Assembly (NCBI GenBank): GCA_910584045.1
Contig: CAJTYO010000050.1
Span: 1 to 19,779, forward strand
Reading direction: 5' to 3'
Source of the DNA: an uncultured Oscillospiraceae bacterium
GTDB lineage: Bacteria; Bacillota; Clostridia; Oscillospirales; Oscillospiraceae
Length of the DNA: 19,779 nt
Of the stretch, positions 6,751 through 19,242 are shown in pieces. The notes under the pieces are model-generated. The model ran no database searches. It worked only from the letters and a program-made list of their open reading frames with translations, and was not told the DNA's origin. The position numbers and the translations under genes are program-made. Each line of letters starts with the position of its first letter. The stretch's first letter is position 1.

Positions 6751-8079
6751 ATGGGAAGCTATAGCAGGGAGGACATCCTCCGTCTGGTGGAGGAGGAGGA
6801 CATCCAGTTTATCCGGATGCAGTTCACCGACCTTTTCGGTCAGCTGAAAAACGTGGCAATTACGGCCTCCCAGATCGGGCGGGCACTGAACGGGGAGATC
6901 ATGCTGGACGGCAGCTCCATACAGGGCTCTGTCCGGGTGGAGGAGTCGGACCAGTATCTGCGCCCGGACCTGAACACCTTCGCCATCCTGCCTTGGCGTC
7001 CCCAGTACGGAAAGGTGGCCCGGCTGATCTGCGATATTTATAATCCGGACGGCACTCCCTTTGACGGGGACCCCCGGAACATCCTCAAGCGGACGCTGAA
7101 AAAAGCAGAGGAGCTGGGGTATGCTTTCCATGTAGGGCCGGAGCTGGAGTTCTTCCTGTTCCAGACCGACGAGGAGGGCCGTCCCACGGCGAAGACCTCC
7201 GATGAGGCGGGGTACTTCGACCTTGGCCCTCTGGACCACGGTGAGAGCACCCGGCGGGAGGTAGCGCTGGCCCTGGAAAAAATGGGGGTGGAGATCGAGG
7301 CCAGCCACCATGAATCCGCCGCCGGGCAGCACGAGATCGACCTGAAGTACACGGACGCCCTCGCTGCGGCCGACAACATCATGACCTTCAAGCTGGCAGT
7401 CAAGACCCTGGCCCAGAAGAACGGCCTTTACGCCACCTTTATGCCCAAGCCCCTCCGGGATGCGGCGGGCAACGGAATGCACGTGAATATGTCGCTGTTC
7501 CAGGATGGCCGCAACCTGTTTTACGACGAAACCGGGGAACGGAAGCTGTCCCCCCTGGCCCGCCAGTTCATCGCGGGGCTGCTGGAGCACGCCAGGGGCT
7601 TCTGCGCCCTGACCAATCCGGTGGTGAACTCCTACAAGCGATTGGTCCCCGGGTATGAGGCCCCCTGCTATCTGGCCTGGTCGGAGTCCAACCGCTCCGC
7701 CCTGATCCGCATCCCGGACCCCAGGGGTCGGGGGACCCGGGTGGAGCTGCGCAGTCCGGATACGGCCTGCAACCCCTATCTGGCGTTCGCCGCCTGTCTG
7801 TCTGCGGGGCTGGACGGCGTGACGCGGGAACTGACGCCTCCCCCGGCGGCAGCGGGGAACCTGTACGCTATGACGGCAGAGGAATTGGCGGAGCGGAACA
7901 TCCGGGGCCTGCCGGCCTCGCTGGACGCCGCCCTTCGGGCCATGGAGACGGACGGGGTGGTCATGGAGGCGCTTGGGCCCTATGCCATTCGCTATGCCGC
8001 CGGAAAGCGGCGGGAGTGGGAGGAGTACCGGACGCAGATCTCTCAGTGGGAGCTGGACAACTACCTGGCGAGCTGCTGA
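6751..8079 (+). CDS. glnA: Glutamine synthetase type I (GSI-alpha)
   Basis: Makes glutamine from glutamate, ammonium and ATP; forms a dodecamer in the cytoplasm. The protein is 442 residues, the short GSI-alpha class without the adenylylation region. Motifs: LDGSSIQG (52-59), Arg62 at the position of the Bacillus feedback-inhibition arginine, metal ligands Glu131 and Glu133 in GPELEFF, HHESAAGQHEIDL, NGMHVNMSL, NPVVNSYKRLVPG and the C-terminal RIPDPRGRGTRVELRSPD. The ATG at 6751 is chosen because GGAAGGAGA lies just upstream; the in-frame TTG at 6730 overlaps that ribosome site. It heads the operon glnA-antiterminator-gltB-gltD. Arg62 suggests glutamine feedback inhibition rather than covalent modification. 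A terminator in the leader implies control by antitermination. Confidence 0.96.
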   Translation: MGSYSREDILRLVEEEDIQFIRMQFTDLFGQLKNVAITASQIGRALNGEIMLDGSSIQGSVRVEESDQYLRPDLNTFAILPWRPQYGKVARLICDIYNPDGTPFDGDPRNILKRTLKKAEELGYAFHVGPELEFFLFQTDEEGRPTAKTSDEAGYFDLGPLDHGESTRREVALALEKMGVEIEASHHESAAGQHEIDLKYTDALAAADNIMTFKLAVKTLAQKNGLYATFMPKPLRDAAGNGMHVNMSLFQDGRNLFYDETGERKLSPLARQFIAGLLEHARGFCALTNPVVNSYKRLVPGYEAPCYLAWSESNRSALIRIPDPRGRGTRVELRSPDTACNPYLAFAACLSAGLDGVTRELTPPPAAAGNLYAMTAEELAERNIRGLPASLDAALRAMETDGVVMEALGPYAIRYAAGKRREWEEYRTQISQWELDNYLASC

Positions 8080-8109
8080 GCGCCCCGTCCCGGGAGGGAG
8101 GTGGAACCT

Positions 8110-8649
8110 TTGACGCGTATCGTGGTGGCTTTTATCAAGGAAGAATTGCAGCGGAAAACCCAGCGCCTTCTGGCTTCAGAGGGCCTGGAGATTGCGGCGG
8201 TCTGCGCCTCCGGCGCGGAGGTCATCCGCACGGTTCGCCAGATGGGGAGTGCCGCCGTCATCTGTGGCTTCCGGCTCCGGGACATGACGGCGGACGTCCT
8301 GGCGGCGGATCTCCGGGGCCTGGCAGCGGTCATGGCGGTGGCGAAGGCATCCTACCTGGAATTGTGCGGCGGGGAGAACCTGTTCAAGCTGCCGGTCCCC
8401 GTCTCCCGAGCCGAATTTATCGCCACACTGAACCTGATGCTGGATTTTGAGGCGGCCCATCTGCGCCACCCGGCTTCCGGGAGGCGGGAGGAGGAGCGGC
8501 GGGTGATCCGCCAGGCCAAGGAGCTGCTGATGGACGTCAACCGCATGACCGAGGAGGAGGCCCACCGCTTCCTGCAAAAGCGCAGCATGGAGCGGGGTAT
8601 CCGGATGGCGGAGGCCGCCCGATGGGTGATCGACTCCTATACCCTGTGA
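8110..8649 (+). CDS. nitR: ANTAR-domain antiterminator with pseudo-receiver (NitR-like)
   Basis: An RNA-binding antitermination protein of 179 residues. The C-terminal ANTAR domain (about 123-177) reads RRVIRQAKELLMD, MTEEEAHRFLQKRSM and GIRMAEAARWVI, the classic three-helix pattern. The N-terminal part (about 3-112) has response-regulator proportions but lacks the acidic pair after strand 1 and the phospho-acceptor aspartate after strand 3, where it reads VICGFRLRD. It is therefore probably a pseudo-receiver controlled by ligand or protein contact, as in AmiR. The gene lies 30 bases after glnA and 27 before gltB. Known family context: Clostridium saccharobutylicum carries NitR between glnA and the glutamate synthase genes; the symbol rests on that parallel. 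The TTG at 8110 fits the GGGAGGGAGG site better; a GTG at 8101 is the alternative. Confidence 0.85.
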   Translation: MTRIVVAFIKEELQRKTQRLLASEGLEIAAVCASGAEVIRTVRQMGSAAVICGFRLRDMTADVLAADLRGLAAVMAVAKASYLELCGGENLFKLPVPVSRAEFIATLNLMLDFEAAHLRHPASGRREEERRVIRQAKELLMDVNRMTEEEAHRFLQKRSMERGIRMAEAARWVIDSYTL

Positions 8650-8676
8650 AAATTCGACTGAAACGGAGTGTTTCTT

Positions 8677-13197
<4,521 letters not shown>

Positions 13198-13202
13198 GAG
13201 AA

Positions 13203-14600
13203 ATGGGAAAGATCACAGGATTTTTGGAATATGAGCGGCAGGAGACATCCAGCCGTCCGCCGGAGGAGCGGGTCCGGGACTGGGAGAGTTTCCATCTCCC
13301 CGTGCCGGAGTCCGTCCGGCGGGAGCAAGGGGGCCGGTGCATGAACTGCGGCGTACCCTACTGTCAGTCGGGCATCCAGTGGGAGAGCAGCGTCTTCGGC
13401 TGCCCCCTCCACAACCTGATCCCCGAGTGGAACGACATGATCTACGCCGGGAATCCCAGCCACGCCCTCAGCCGCCTGCTGAAGACCAACAACTTCCCGG
13501 AGTTCACCGGCCGGGTGTGCCCCGCCCCCTGCGAGCGGGCCTGCATCTGCGGCATATACGGCGACAGCGTGACCGTCCGGGACAACGAGCTGTGCATCAT
13601 CGAGGAGGCCTTCGCCCAGAAAGCAGTGAAGCGCCGCCGTCCGCCCCAGTGGTCCGGGAAGAAGGTGGCGGTGGTGGGCTCCGGCCCGGCGGGCCTAGCG
13701 GCGGCGGACCAGCTGAACCACCGGGGCCACTCTGTCACCGTCATCGAGCGGGAGGAGCGGTGCGGCGGCCTGCTGACCTACGGCATCCCCAATATGAAGC
13801 TGCCCAAGGACGTGGTCCAGCGGCGCATCGAGCTGATGTGCGACGAGGGGGTCAGCTTCGTCACCGGCCTGGACACCTCCGACCGGTCCGTGGCACAGCG
13901 GCTGCTGGCGGACTACGACGCGGTGGTCCTCTGCTGCGGCGCGGAGCGACCCCGGCCCCTGGGTGTGGATATGGAGGGCGTTTCCTCCGGTATTTACTAT
14001 GGGGCGGAATTTCTGAAGGCCGCCGTGGAGCGGCAGCAGTTCGGCAAGGACCCGATGGTTCCCACGGCGGAGGGCCGGGATGTGGTCATCATCGGCACCG
14101 GCGACACCGCCAGCGACTGCGTGGCCACCGCGATCCGCCAGGGATGCCGGTCCGTCACCCAGCTGGTGCGCCGCCCGGAGGCGGACTATCTGCAAAACGG
14201 CGTTCTGCCCCTGGACTACGCCCATGAGGAGGCCATAGCCGTCTTCGGCCATGATCCCCGGCGGTTTGGCGTGCAGGTGAAGGAATTGACAGCGGAGAAC
14301 AGCGTCCTCACCGCCTTGACCACCACGGACGGGGATATCATCCCCTGCGGGCTGCTCATCGCCGCCACCGGCTTTGCCGGATGTGCGGAGAACGTATGCG
14401 AAGCCTTCGGTGTCGCATACGACAGGACGGTCCAGACCCAGAAGGGCGGTTTCGCCGCCAGCGTGGACAAGGTCTTTGCCGCGGGCGACATGCGCCGGGG
14501 GCAGTCCCTGGTGGTGTGGGCCATCGCCGAGGGCCGCTCCGTGGCGGCGGAGGTGGACGCCTACCTGAACGGTTACACGAACCTTGTGCGAGTTGTATAA
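13203..14600 (+). CDS. gltD: Glutamate synthase, small subunit
   Basis: Flavoprotein that takes electrons from NADPH and passes them through iron-sulfur clusters to GltB. The protein is 465 residues, normal for GltD. The N-terminus MGKITGFLEY is the family start. Cluster cysteines are C46, C49, C54 and a further group at 106, 110, 114 and 116 (CPAPCERACIC). The FAD fold is VAVVGSGPAGLAAA (about 155-168) and the NAD(P)H fold VVIIGTGDTASDC (about 294-306). The start chosen is ATG 13203; a GTG at 13194 overlaps the gltB stop and lacks a ribosome site. It is the last gene of the operon; I see no clear terminator after it, only A+T-rich sequence and the next promoter. Confidence 0.96.
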   Translation: MGKITGFLEYERQETSSRPPEERVRDWESFHLPVPESVRREQGGRCMNCGVPYCQSGIQWESSVFGCPLHNLIPEWNDMIYAGNPSHALSRLLKTNNFPEFTGRVCPAPCERACICGIYGDSVTVRDNELCIIEEAFAQKAVKRRRPPQWSGKKVAVVGSGPAGLAAADQLNHRGHSVTVIEREERCGGLLTYGIPNMKLPKDVVQRRIELMCDEGVSFVTGLDTSDRSVAQRLLADYDAVVLCCGAERPRPLGVDMEGVSSGIYYGAEFLKAAVERQQFGKDPMVPTAEGRDVVIIGTGDTASDCVATAIRQGCRSVTQLVRRPEADYLQNGVLPLDYAHEEAIAVFGHDPRRFGVQVKELTAENSVLTALTTTDGDIIPCGLLIAATGFAGCAENVCEAFGVAYDRTVQTQKGGFAASVDKVFAAGDMRRGQSLVVWAIAEGRSVAAEVDAYLNGYTNLVRVV

Positions 14601-14652
14601 ATTTTGTAGAAATTTTTGTGCGTATCAGACAAGTTCTTGTGGACCCCGTCCA

Positions 14653-14681
14653 TTGACGGTGTCCCTATATTGTGGTAAAGT
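14653..14681 (+). promoter_or_regulatory. Probable promoter of glnN
   Basis: TTGACG (14653-14658), 17-base spacer, TAAAGT (14676-14681). It is weaker than the glnA promoter (-10 matches 4 of 6). Expected start is near 14688, again only a few bases before a terminator stem. Readthrough from gltD could also feed this leader. Confidence 0.6.
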
Positions 14682-14694
14682 GTTCCCATCGCAA

Positions 14695-14748
14695 GGGCAA
14701 AGGCGCCTGAGAGATTGCATCTCTTAGACGCCTTTGCCTATTTTTATT
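14695..14748 (+). terminator. Leader terminator of glnN with a possible ANTAR antiterminator hairpin
   Basis: GGCAAAGGCG (14696-14705) pairs perfectly with CGCCTTTGCC (14729-14738); after one mismatch the stem continues as CTGAGAGAT/ATCTCTTAG around TGC, and TATTTTTATT follows. It is a very strong terminator 65 bases before the gene. The same bases can fold another way: GGGC (14695-14698) with GCCT (14705-14708) around a six-base loop AAAGGC, which has A at position 1 and G at 4, the ANTAR recognition pattern. That fold would break the terminator base. A second hairpin at 14108 plus 600 (14708-14726) has a loop starting ATTG but seven bases long. Confidence 0.8.
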
Positions 14749-14813
14749 AGAGGGAGCACTGTGTATTCATCAGTCGATATGCAGAACGATGACATAGAAA
14801 GGAACAACCTGCA

Positions 14814-16904
14814 ATGGAAAAAGTAACAAAGCTATTCGGCAGTATGGTCTTTAACGAGGAGGTCATGAAGCAGAGACTTTCCACCACCTGCTACAAAGCA
14901 TGGAAAAAGTGCGTGGAGGAGGGGACACCCCTCTCCCTGGAGACCGCCCACGAGATGGCGGCGGAGATGAAGAACTGGGCCATGGACCGGGGGGCCACCC
15001 ATTTCACCCACTGGTTCCAGCCCATGACCGGCGTCACCGCTGAGAAACACGACAGCTTCATCTCCCCGGAGGGAACCAGTCAGGTGTTGATGAGCTTCTC
15101 CGGCAAGGAGCTGGTCCGGGGAGAGCCGGACGCCTCGTCCTTCCCCTCCGGTGGCCTGCGGGCCACCTTCGAGGCCCGGGGCTACACCGCCTGGGACCCC
15201 ACCGCTTTCGCCTTCATCAAGGATGGGAGTCTCTGTATCCCAACGATCTTCTGCTCCTACAGCGGGCAGGCCCTGGACAAGAAGACTCCGCTGCTGCGCT
15301 CCATGGACGAGCTCAGCCGGCAGGCGGTACGGGTGCTACGTCTCTTTGGTGACACAGATGTAAAGAAGGTCGTCAGCCAGGTAGGTCCGGAGCAGGAATA
15401 TTTCCTGATTGACAAGGATGTGTATGATAAGCGGGAGGATCTGATCCTCACGGGCCGGACCCTCTTTGGCGCCAAGCCTCCCAAGGGCCAGGAGCTGGAG
15501 GACCACTATTTCGGCACCATCAAGCCCCGGGTCGCCGCCTATATGAAGGAGCTGGACGAGGAGCTTTGGAAGCTGGGCATCCTCTCCAAAACCAAGCACA
15601 ACGAGGTGGCCCCCGCTCAGCACGAGGCCGCGCCCATCTACTCCGATGCCAACACCGCCTGCGACCACAACCAGCTGACCATGGAGATCATGAAGAAGGT
15701 GGCCGGACGGCACGGCATGGTGTGCCTGCTCCACGAGAAGCCCTTTGCCGGGGTCAACGGCTCCGGGAAGCACGACAACTGGTCTATCAGCACCGATACC
15801 GGTATGAACCTCTTTCGCCCCGGCTCCACCCCCAGCCAGAACGCGAGGTTCCTGCTGTTCCTGGCGGCCTTCATCAAGGGCGTGGATGAGTACCAGGACC
15901 TGCTGCGCTGCTCCGTAGCCAACCCGGGTAACGACCACCGTCTGGGGGCCCAGGAGGCCCCGCCGGCCATCATCTCTGTGTTCCTGGGCGATGAGCTGAC
16001 CGCCATTGTCGATTCCATCATCAACGACACCAAATACGTGGAGCAGGGCAAGAAAACGCTGTCCATCGGCGTGGATTCCCTGCCCGCCATCCCCCAGGAC
16101 ACCACGGACCGGAACCGCACCTCCCCGCTGGCTTTCACCGGCAACAAGTTCGAGTTCCGGATGCTGGGCTCCAGCCAGTCCATCTCCGGCCCCAATACGG
16201 CCCTGAACACCATTATGGCGGAGGAATTGAGCCAGTTTGCCGACAAGCTGGAGGGTGCGGAGGACTTCAATGCCGCCCTCCACGATCTGGTGAAAAGGGT
16301 GCTCACCGACCATCAGCGGATCATCTTCAACGGCAACGGCTATGAGGATGCCTGGGTGGAGGAGGCCAGGAAACGCGGGCTCAGCAACCTGACCTGCACT
16401 GCTGACGCATTGAAAACCTACCTCCAGCCCAAGCACATCGAGCTGTTCAGCAAGCACCATGTTTTTACCGAGGAGGAGCTGCGGGCACGGAACGAGATCC
16501 ATCTGGAGAACTACTGCGAGGTCGTCGGCATTGAGGCGAGGACCATGATCGACATGGTGAAAAGAAACATCTTCCCCGCCGTCAGCCGCTTCTCAGGGGA
16601 TACCGCAAAAGCCGTGGCCACCAAAAAGGCTGTACTGGCAGATTTGGATTGCAGCGATGATGAGGCGCTGCTGCGAAAGCTCTCCGCCCTGTCCGTTGAG
16701 ATGATGCGCCAGACCGCCGCTCTGGAGGATGCCCTGGCTGCACCTCACGGCAAGAATGCCTACGAGGCCGCCCACTACTATCGTTACACGGTGTTCGAGA
16801 TCATGGGCAAACTCCGGGCCTCTGTAGATGCCCTGGAGGCCATCACCTCCAGGGACTGCTGGCCTTATCCCAGCTATACGGAGCTGCTGTTCTCTGTAAA
16901 GTGA
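14814..16904 (+). CDS. glnN: Glutamine synthetase type III
   Basis: Second, unrelated-looking glutamine synthetase of the large GSIII class, found in Bacteroides, cyanobacteria and Clostridia. The protein is 696 residues, typical of GSIII (about 700-730) and much longer than GSI. GSIII landmarks include FTHWFQPMTGVTAEKHDSF near the N-terminus, GPEQEYFLIDKD for metal binding, KHNEVAPAQHEAAP, NGSGKHDNWSISTDTG and NDHRLGAQEAPPAIIS, followed by the usual C-terminal helical extension. The ATG has AAAGGA 10 bases upstream. It has its own promoter and leader terminator, lying just after gltBD, so it is probably expressed under different conditions from glnA but in the same nitrogen circuit. No frameshift or missing motif seen. 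Confidence 0.96.
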   Translation: MEKVTKLFGSMVFNEEVMKQRLSTTCYKAWKKCVEEGTPLSLETAHEMAAEMKNWAMDRGATHFTHWFQPMTGVTAEKHDSFISPEGTSQVLMSFSGKELVRGEPDASSFPSGGLRATFEARGYTAWDPTAFAFIKDGSLCIPTIFCSYSGQALDKKTPLLRSMDELSRQAVRVLRLFGDTDVKKVVSQVGPEQEYFLIDKDVYDKREDLILTGRTLFGAKPPKGQELEDHYFGTIKPRVAAYMKELDEELWKLGILSKTKHNEVAPAQHEAAPIYSDANTACDHNQLTMEIMKKVAGRHGMVCLLHEKPFAGVNGSGKHDNWSISTDTGMNLFRPGSTPSQNARFLLFLAAFIKGVDEYQDLLRCSVANPGNDHRLGAQEAPPAIISVFLGDELTAIVDSIINDTKYVEQGKKTLSIGVDSLPAIPQDTTDRNRTSPLAFTGNKFEFRMLGSSQSISGPNTALNTIMAEELSQFADKLEGAEDFNAALHDLVKRVLTDHQRIIFNGNGYEDAWVEEARKRGLSNLTCTADALKTYLQPKHIELFSKHHVFTEEELRARNEIHLENYCEVVGIEARTMIDMVKRNIFPAVSRFSGDTAKAVATKKAVLADLDCSDDEALLRKLSALSVEMMRQTAALEDALAAPHGKNAYEAAHYYRYTVFEIMGKLRASVDALEAITSRDCWPYPSYTELLFSVK

Positions 16905-16913
16905 AAAAACACC

Positions 16914-16950
16914 CTGATACCCGGATGGCGCAAAGCCGTCCGGGTATCAG
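16914..16950. terminator. 16-bp hairpin between glnN and purF
   Basis: CTGATACCCGGATGGC and GCCGTCCGGGTATCAG pair over 16 bp (one G-U) around a GCAAA loop, 9 bases after the glnN stop. It is preceded by six A and not followed by a T run, so it looks like a good terminator for minus-strand transcription and an imperfect one for glnN. I see no convincing promoter in the 45 bases between it and purF, so purF may be partly read from glnN. Confidence 0.6.
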
Positions 16951-16995
16951 AGCTGACGATAGGATTCACATTTATTTGAGTATGAGGTAGATTGT

Positions 16996-18426
16996 ATGGC
17001 AATCCATGAAGAATGCGGCGTGTTCGGTGTCATCCAGCCGGAGCCTGCCAATGTGGGACGGGTGGTCTACTATGGCCTCTACGCACTCCAGCACCGGGGG
17101 CAGGAGAGCTGCGGCATTGTGGTCAACGACGATGGTGTCTTTGCGTCCCACAAGGATCTTGGGCTGGTGGGCGAGGTGTTTGGCCGGGATGTTCTGGAGC
17201 GGTTTCCTCAGGGGACCATGGCGGTGGGCCACACCCGCTATGGCACCACCGGGGCCTCCAACCGGCGCAACTGCCAGCCCATTGAGGTCAACCATCAGAA
17301 AGGGCGCATGGCCCTCGCCCACAACGGTAATCTCAGCAACGCCGCCCAGCTCCGCAGCAAACTGGAACTGACGGGGGCGATTTTCCACACCACCAGCGAC
17401 ACGGAGACCATTGCCTACATTGTCACCAGGGAGCGTCTGACATCGCCCTCCATCGAGGATGCCCTCAGCGCCGCCATGAAGCACCTGGAGGGGGCTTATT
17501 CCCTGGTACTGATGTCCCCGCAGAAGTTGATCTGTGTCCGGGACCCCCACGGCTTCCGCCCTCTTTGTTATGGAAAATTACCGGGGGGCGGCTATGCGGC
17601 GGCCTCTGAGAGCTGCGCCCTGACCGCCGTGGGCGCGGAATTTGTGCGGGATCTAGAACCGGGGGAGATACTGATCTTCCAGGGAGATACCGTTTCCTCC
17701 CGGCGGGAGCACTGCGGCAAATGCCCGCCCGCCCACTGCGTCTTCGAGCACATCTACTTCGCCCGTCCGGATTCCGTAATCGACGGCGTGTCCGTCCACG
17801 CCGCCCGGCTGCGGGCGGGATCGATCCTGGCGGAGGCCCACCCTGTGGAGGCGGATGCGGTCGTCGGTGTGCCGGACTCCGGCCTGGACGCGGCGCTGGG
17901 GTACAGCCGGACATCCGGCATTCCCTATGAGATCGGCCTGATCAAAAACAAGTATATAGGCCGCACGTTTATCGCCCCCGGACAGGAGCACCGGCTGGAT
18001 CAGGTGCGGCTGAAGCTCAGCGCCGTCCGGGAGAGCGTAGCCGGAAAGCGTGTGGTCCTGGTAGACGATTCCATCGTCCGGGGAACCACCAGCGGAAGAA
18101 TCGCCGGGCTTCTCCGGGAGGCCGGCGCGGCGGAGATCCATCTGCGGATATCCGCGCCCCCCTTTCTGAACCCATGCTACTATGGGACGGACATCGATTC
18201 CCGGGAAAATCTCATCGCCTGTCACTACAGCGTGGAGGAGATTGCCGGTATTCTCGGAGTAGATTCTCTGGGCTACCTACCGGTATCCGCCCTGGGCGAG
18301 CTCTTCGGCGGCCATTGCAGCGCCTGCTTTACGGGGCAGTATCCCACCGATATTCCATCAGATACGCGGAAGGACCGATTTGAGCAGAAGCTGTCGGAGT
18401 GCCACAGGGGGCGCAGGCATACATAA
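16996..18426 (+). CDS. purF: Amidophosphoribosyltransferase
   Basis: First enzyme of purine synthesis: transfers the glutamine amide to PRPP to give phosphoribosylamine. The protein is 476 residues, normal length. Cys7 in MAIHEECGVFG is the nucleophile after a short propeptide, and the glutaminase domain has HRGQESCGI, HTRYGTTG and AHNGNL. The PRPP-binding loop is VVLVDDSIVRGTTS. Four cysteines, C248, C394 (NPCYYG), C441 and C444 (CSAC), match the oxygen-sensitive 4Fe-4S ligands of the Bacillus enzyme. GAGG lies 8 bases before the ATG. Its upstream neighbour, a glutamine synthetase, makes its substrate. The usual partner purM does not follow; after 340 bp without a gene an IS630 element is inserted. 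Confidence 0.96.
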   Translation: MAIHEECGVFGVIQPEPANVGRVVYYGLYALQHRGQESCGIVVNDDGVFASHKDLGLVGEVFGRDVLERFPQGTMAVGHTRYGTTGASNRRNCQPIEVNHQKGRMALAHNGNLSNAAQLRSKLELTGAIFHTTSDTETIAYIVTRERLTSPSIEDALSAAMKHLEGAYSLVLMSPQKLICVRDPHGFRPLCYGKLPGGGYAAASESCALTAVGAEFVRDLEPGEILIFQGDTVSSRREHCGKCPPAHCVFEHIYFARPDSVIDGVSVHAARLRAGSILAEAHPVEADAVVGVPDSGLDAALGYSRTSGIPYEIGLIKNKYIGRTFIAPGQEHRLDQVRLKLSAVRESVAGKRVVLVDDSIVRGTTSGRIAGLLREAGAAEIHLRISAPPFLNPCYYGTDIDSRENLIACHYSVEEIAGILGVDSLGYLPVSALGELFGGHCSACFTGQYPTDIPSDTRKDRFEQKLSECHRGRRHT

Positions 18427-18440
18427 ATTTATCTATCCAA

Positions 18441-18461
18441 GGCGCTTATTGTAGCAGCGCC
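18441..18461. terminator. Hairpin after purF, possible weak terminator
   Basis: GGCGCT pairs with AGCGCC around a nine-base loop. There is no T run on either strand, so termination is only a guess. Confidence 0.3.
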
Positions 18462-18717
18462 CGTACTTTGGACTTCTCGGCAAGACCTCATGGATGGCTA
18501 TGGCAACGGTCCGTTCGGGTCAGACAATCCTGTGCCTTCTCGGTTTTGACCCCTATGCGGAACAACGACACGGTCACCAGTTACGCAACGTCCATATTGG
18601 GAAGGATGCACCGCGAAATATGATAATGCACAGCAGTTATTAGGTGATTCCAGTGAAATGGAGACACATTACCTGACCACTATTTGACTACTGTTTTGAG
18701 AAATAGCAGAAATGCAT

Positions 18718-18744
18718 TGGAGCCACTGCGTCGCAATGGCTCCA
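18718..18744. repeat. 8-bp inverted repeat upstream of the IS630 element
   Basis: TGGAGCCA and TGGCTCCA are perfect complements 11 bases apart. Role unknown; it lies outside the IS630 ends. Confidence 0.5.
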
Positions 18745-18768
18745 GGGCTTGAGTTGAATGTTGTCCTA

Positions 18769-18790
18769 TAGCAACAATCAAAAATAAAGC
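18769..18790 (+). repeat. Left inverted repeat of the IS630 element
   Basis: Begins TAGCAA and shares TAGCAA, then TCAAAAA and AGC, with the complement of the right end. The TA before it is the target duplication. Confidence 0.8.
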
Positions 18791-18834
18791 CAAAAGTTGA
18801 CAGCAGTGGTATAACAGAGACAGGAGATGATGGT

Positions 18835-19242
18835 ATGCTGCACAATGAAGCGCGGGAACTACTGGTACAAGGCTATGAAGCAACCCATGATGCCAAGGGG
18901 ATAGCGAAGGCGTATTCAGTGAGCAAATGGACAGTATACCGGCTGGCCGAACAGAAGCGAAAAACAGGCAGTGTGGCCTTGCGAACCAACCAGCGAGGCC
19001 GGAAGCCAGTCCTGACAGCAGAGGATAAAGAAAATATCCGTCAGTGTATTGATGAAAAACCCGACATGACAATCGAAGAGATCCGGGAGAAGCTGAGCCT
19101 TTCCGCAAGCTATAGTACCGTAGAGCGGACGATCAACGCAATGGGCTATACTCTGAAAAAGAAATCACTCTATGCAAGTGAGCGTGACCGTATTCGATGT
19201 GCAGGAGAAGCGCAGAGAATGGAAAAAGATGATACGACCTGA
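18835..19242 (+). CDS. IS630-family transposase, N-terminal frame
   Basis: First of two overlapping frames for the transposase, 135 residues. It holds the DNA-binding part: a helix-turn-helix (GIAKAYSVSKWTVYRLAEQKRKTG, about 22-45; quoted here only by its ends GIAKAYSVS and RLAEQKRKTG), then a second helix pair with PDMTIEEIREKL and a linker ending KKKSLYASERDR. AGGAGA lies 7 bases before the ATG. Family resemblance stops after the arginine at 19189-19191; the remaining residues to the TGA at 19240 look out of frame. The catalytic part continues in the next frame (+1). Confidence 0.8.
   Translation: MLHNEARELLVQGYEATHDAKGIAKAYSVSKWTVYRLAEQKRKTGSVALRTNQRGRKPVLTAEDKENIRQCIDEKPDMTIEEIREKLSLSASYSTVERTINAMGYTLKKKSLYASERDRIRCAGEAQRMEKDDTT

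Larger units (their letters stand above)
18427..18766. other. Intergenic stretch without a recognisable gene
   Basis: About 340 bases between purF and the IS630 element. Open frames here are short and unlike any family I know. A GGCGCT/AGCGCC hairpin (18441-18461), 14 bases after the purF stop, may act as an end for the purF transcript but has no T run. A second perfect repeat, TGGAGCCA/TGGCTCCA (18718-18744), lies 23 bases before the element. The base composition is more A+T-rich than the genes to the left, so part may be the remains of an older insertion. Confidence 0.5.

Noticed and set aside
18480..18605. Minus-strand fragment reading SQYGRCVTGD, faintly like the HNH end of a group II intron maturase
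   Set aside because: Only a handful of residues match, the frame soon closes, and no reverse-transcriptase or intron domain V is present.
18399..18623. 74-codon plus-strand frame starting inside purF
   Set aside because: No ribosome site of its own, no recognisable motif and overlap with purF; likely chance.
18680..19108. 142-codon minus-strand frame across the IS630 left end
   Set aside because: It crosses the element boundary antisense to the transposase and shows no domain.
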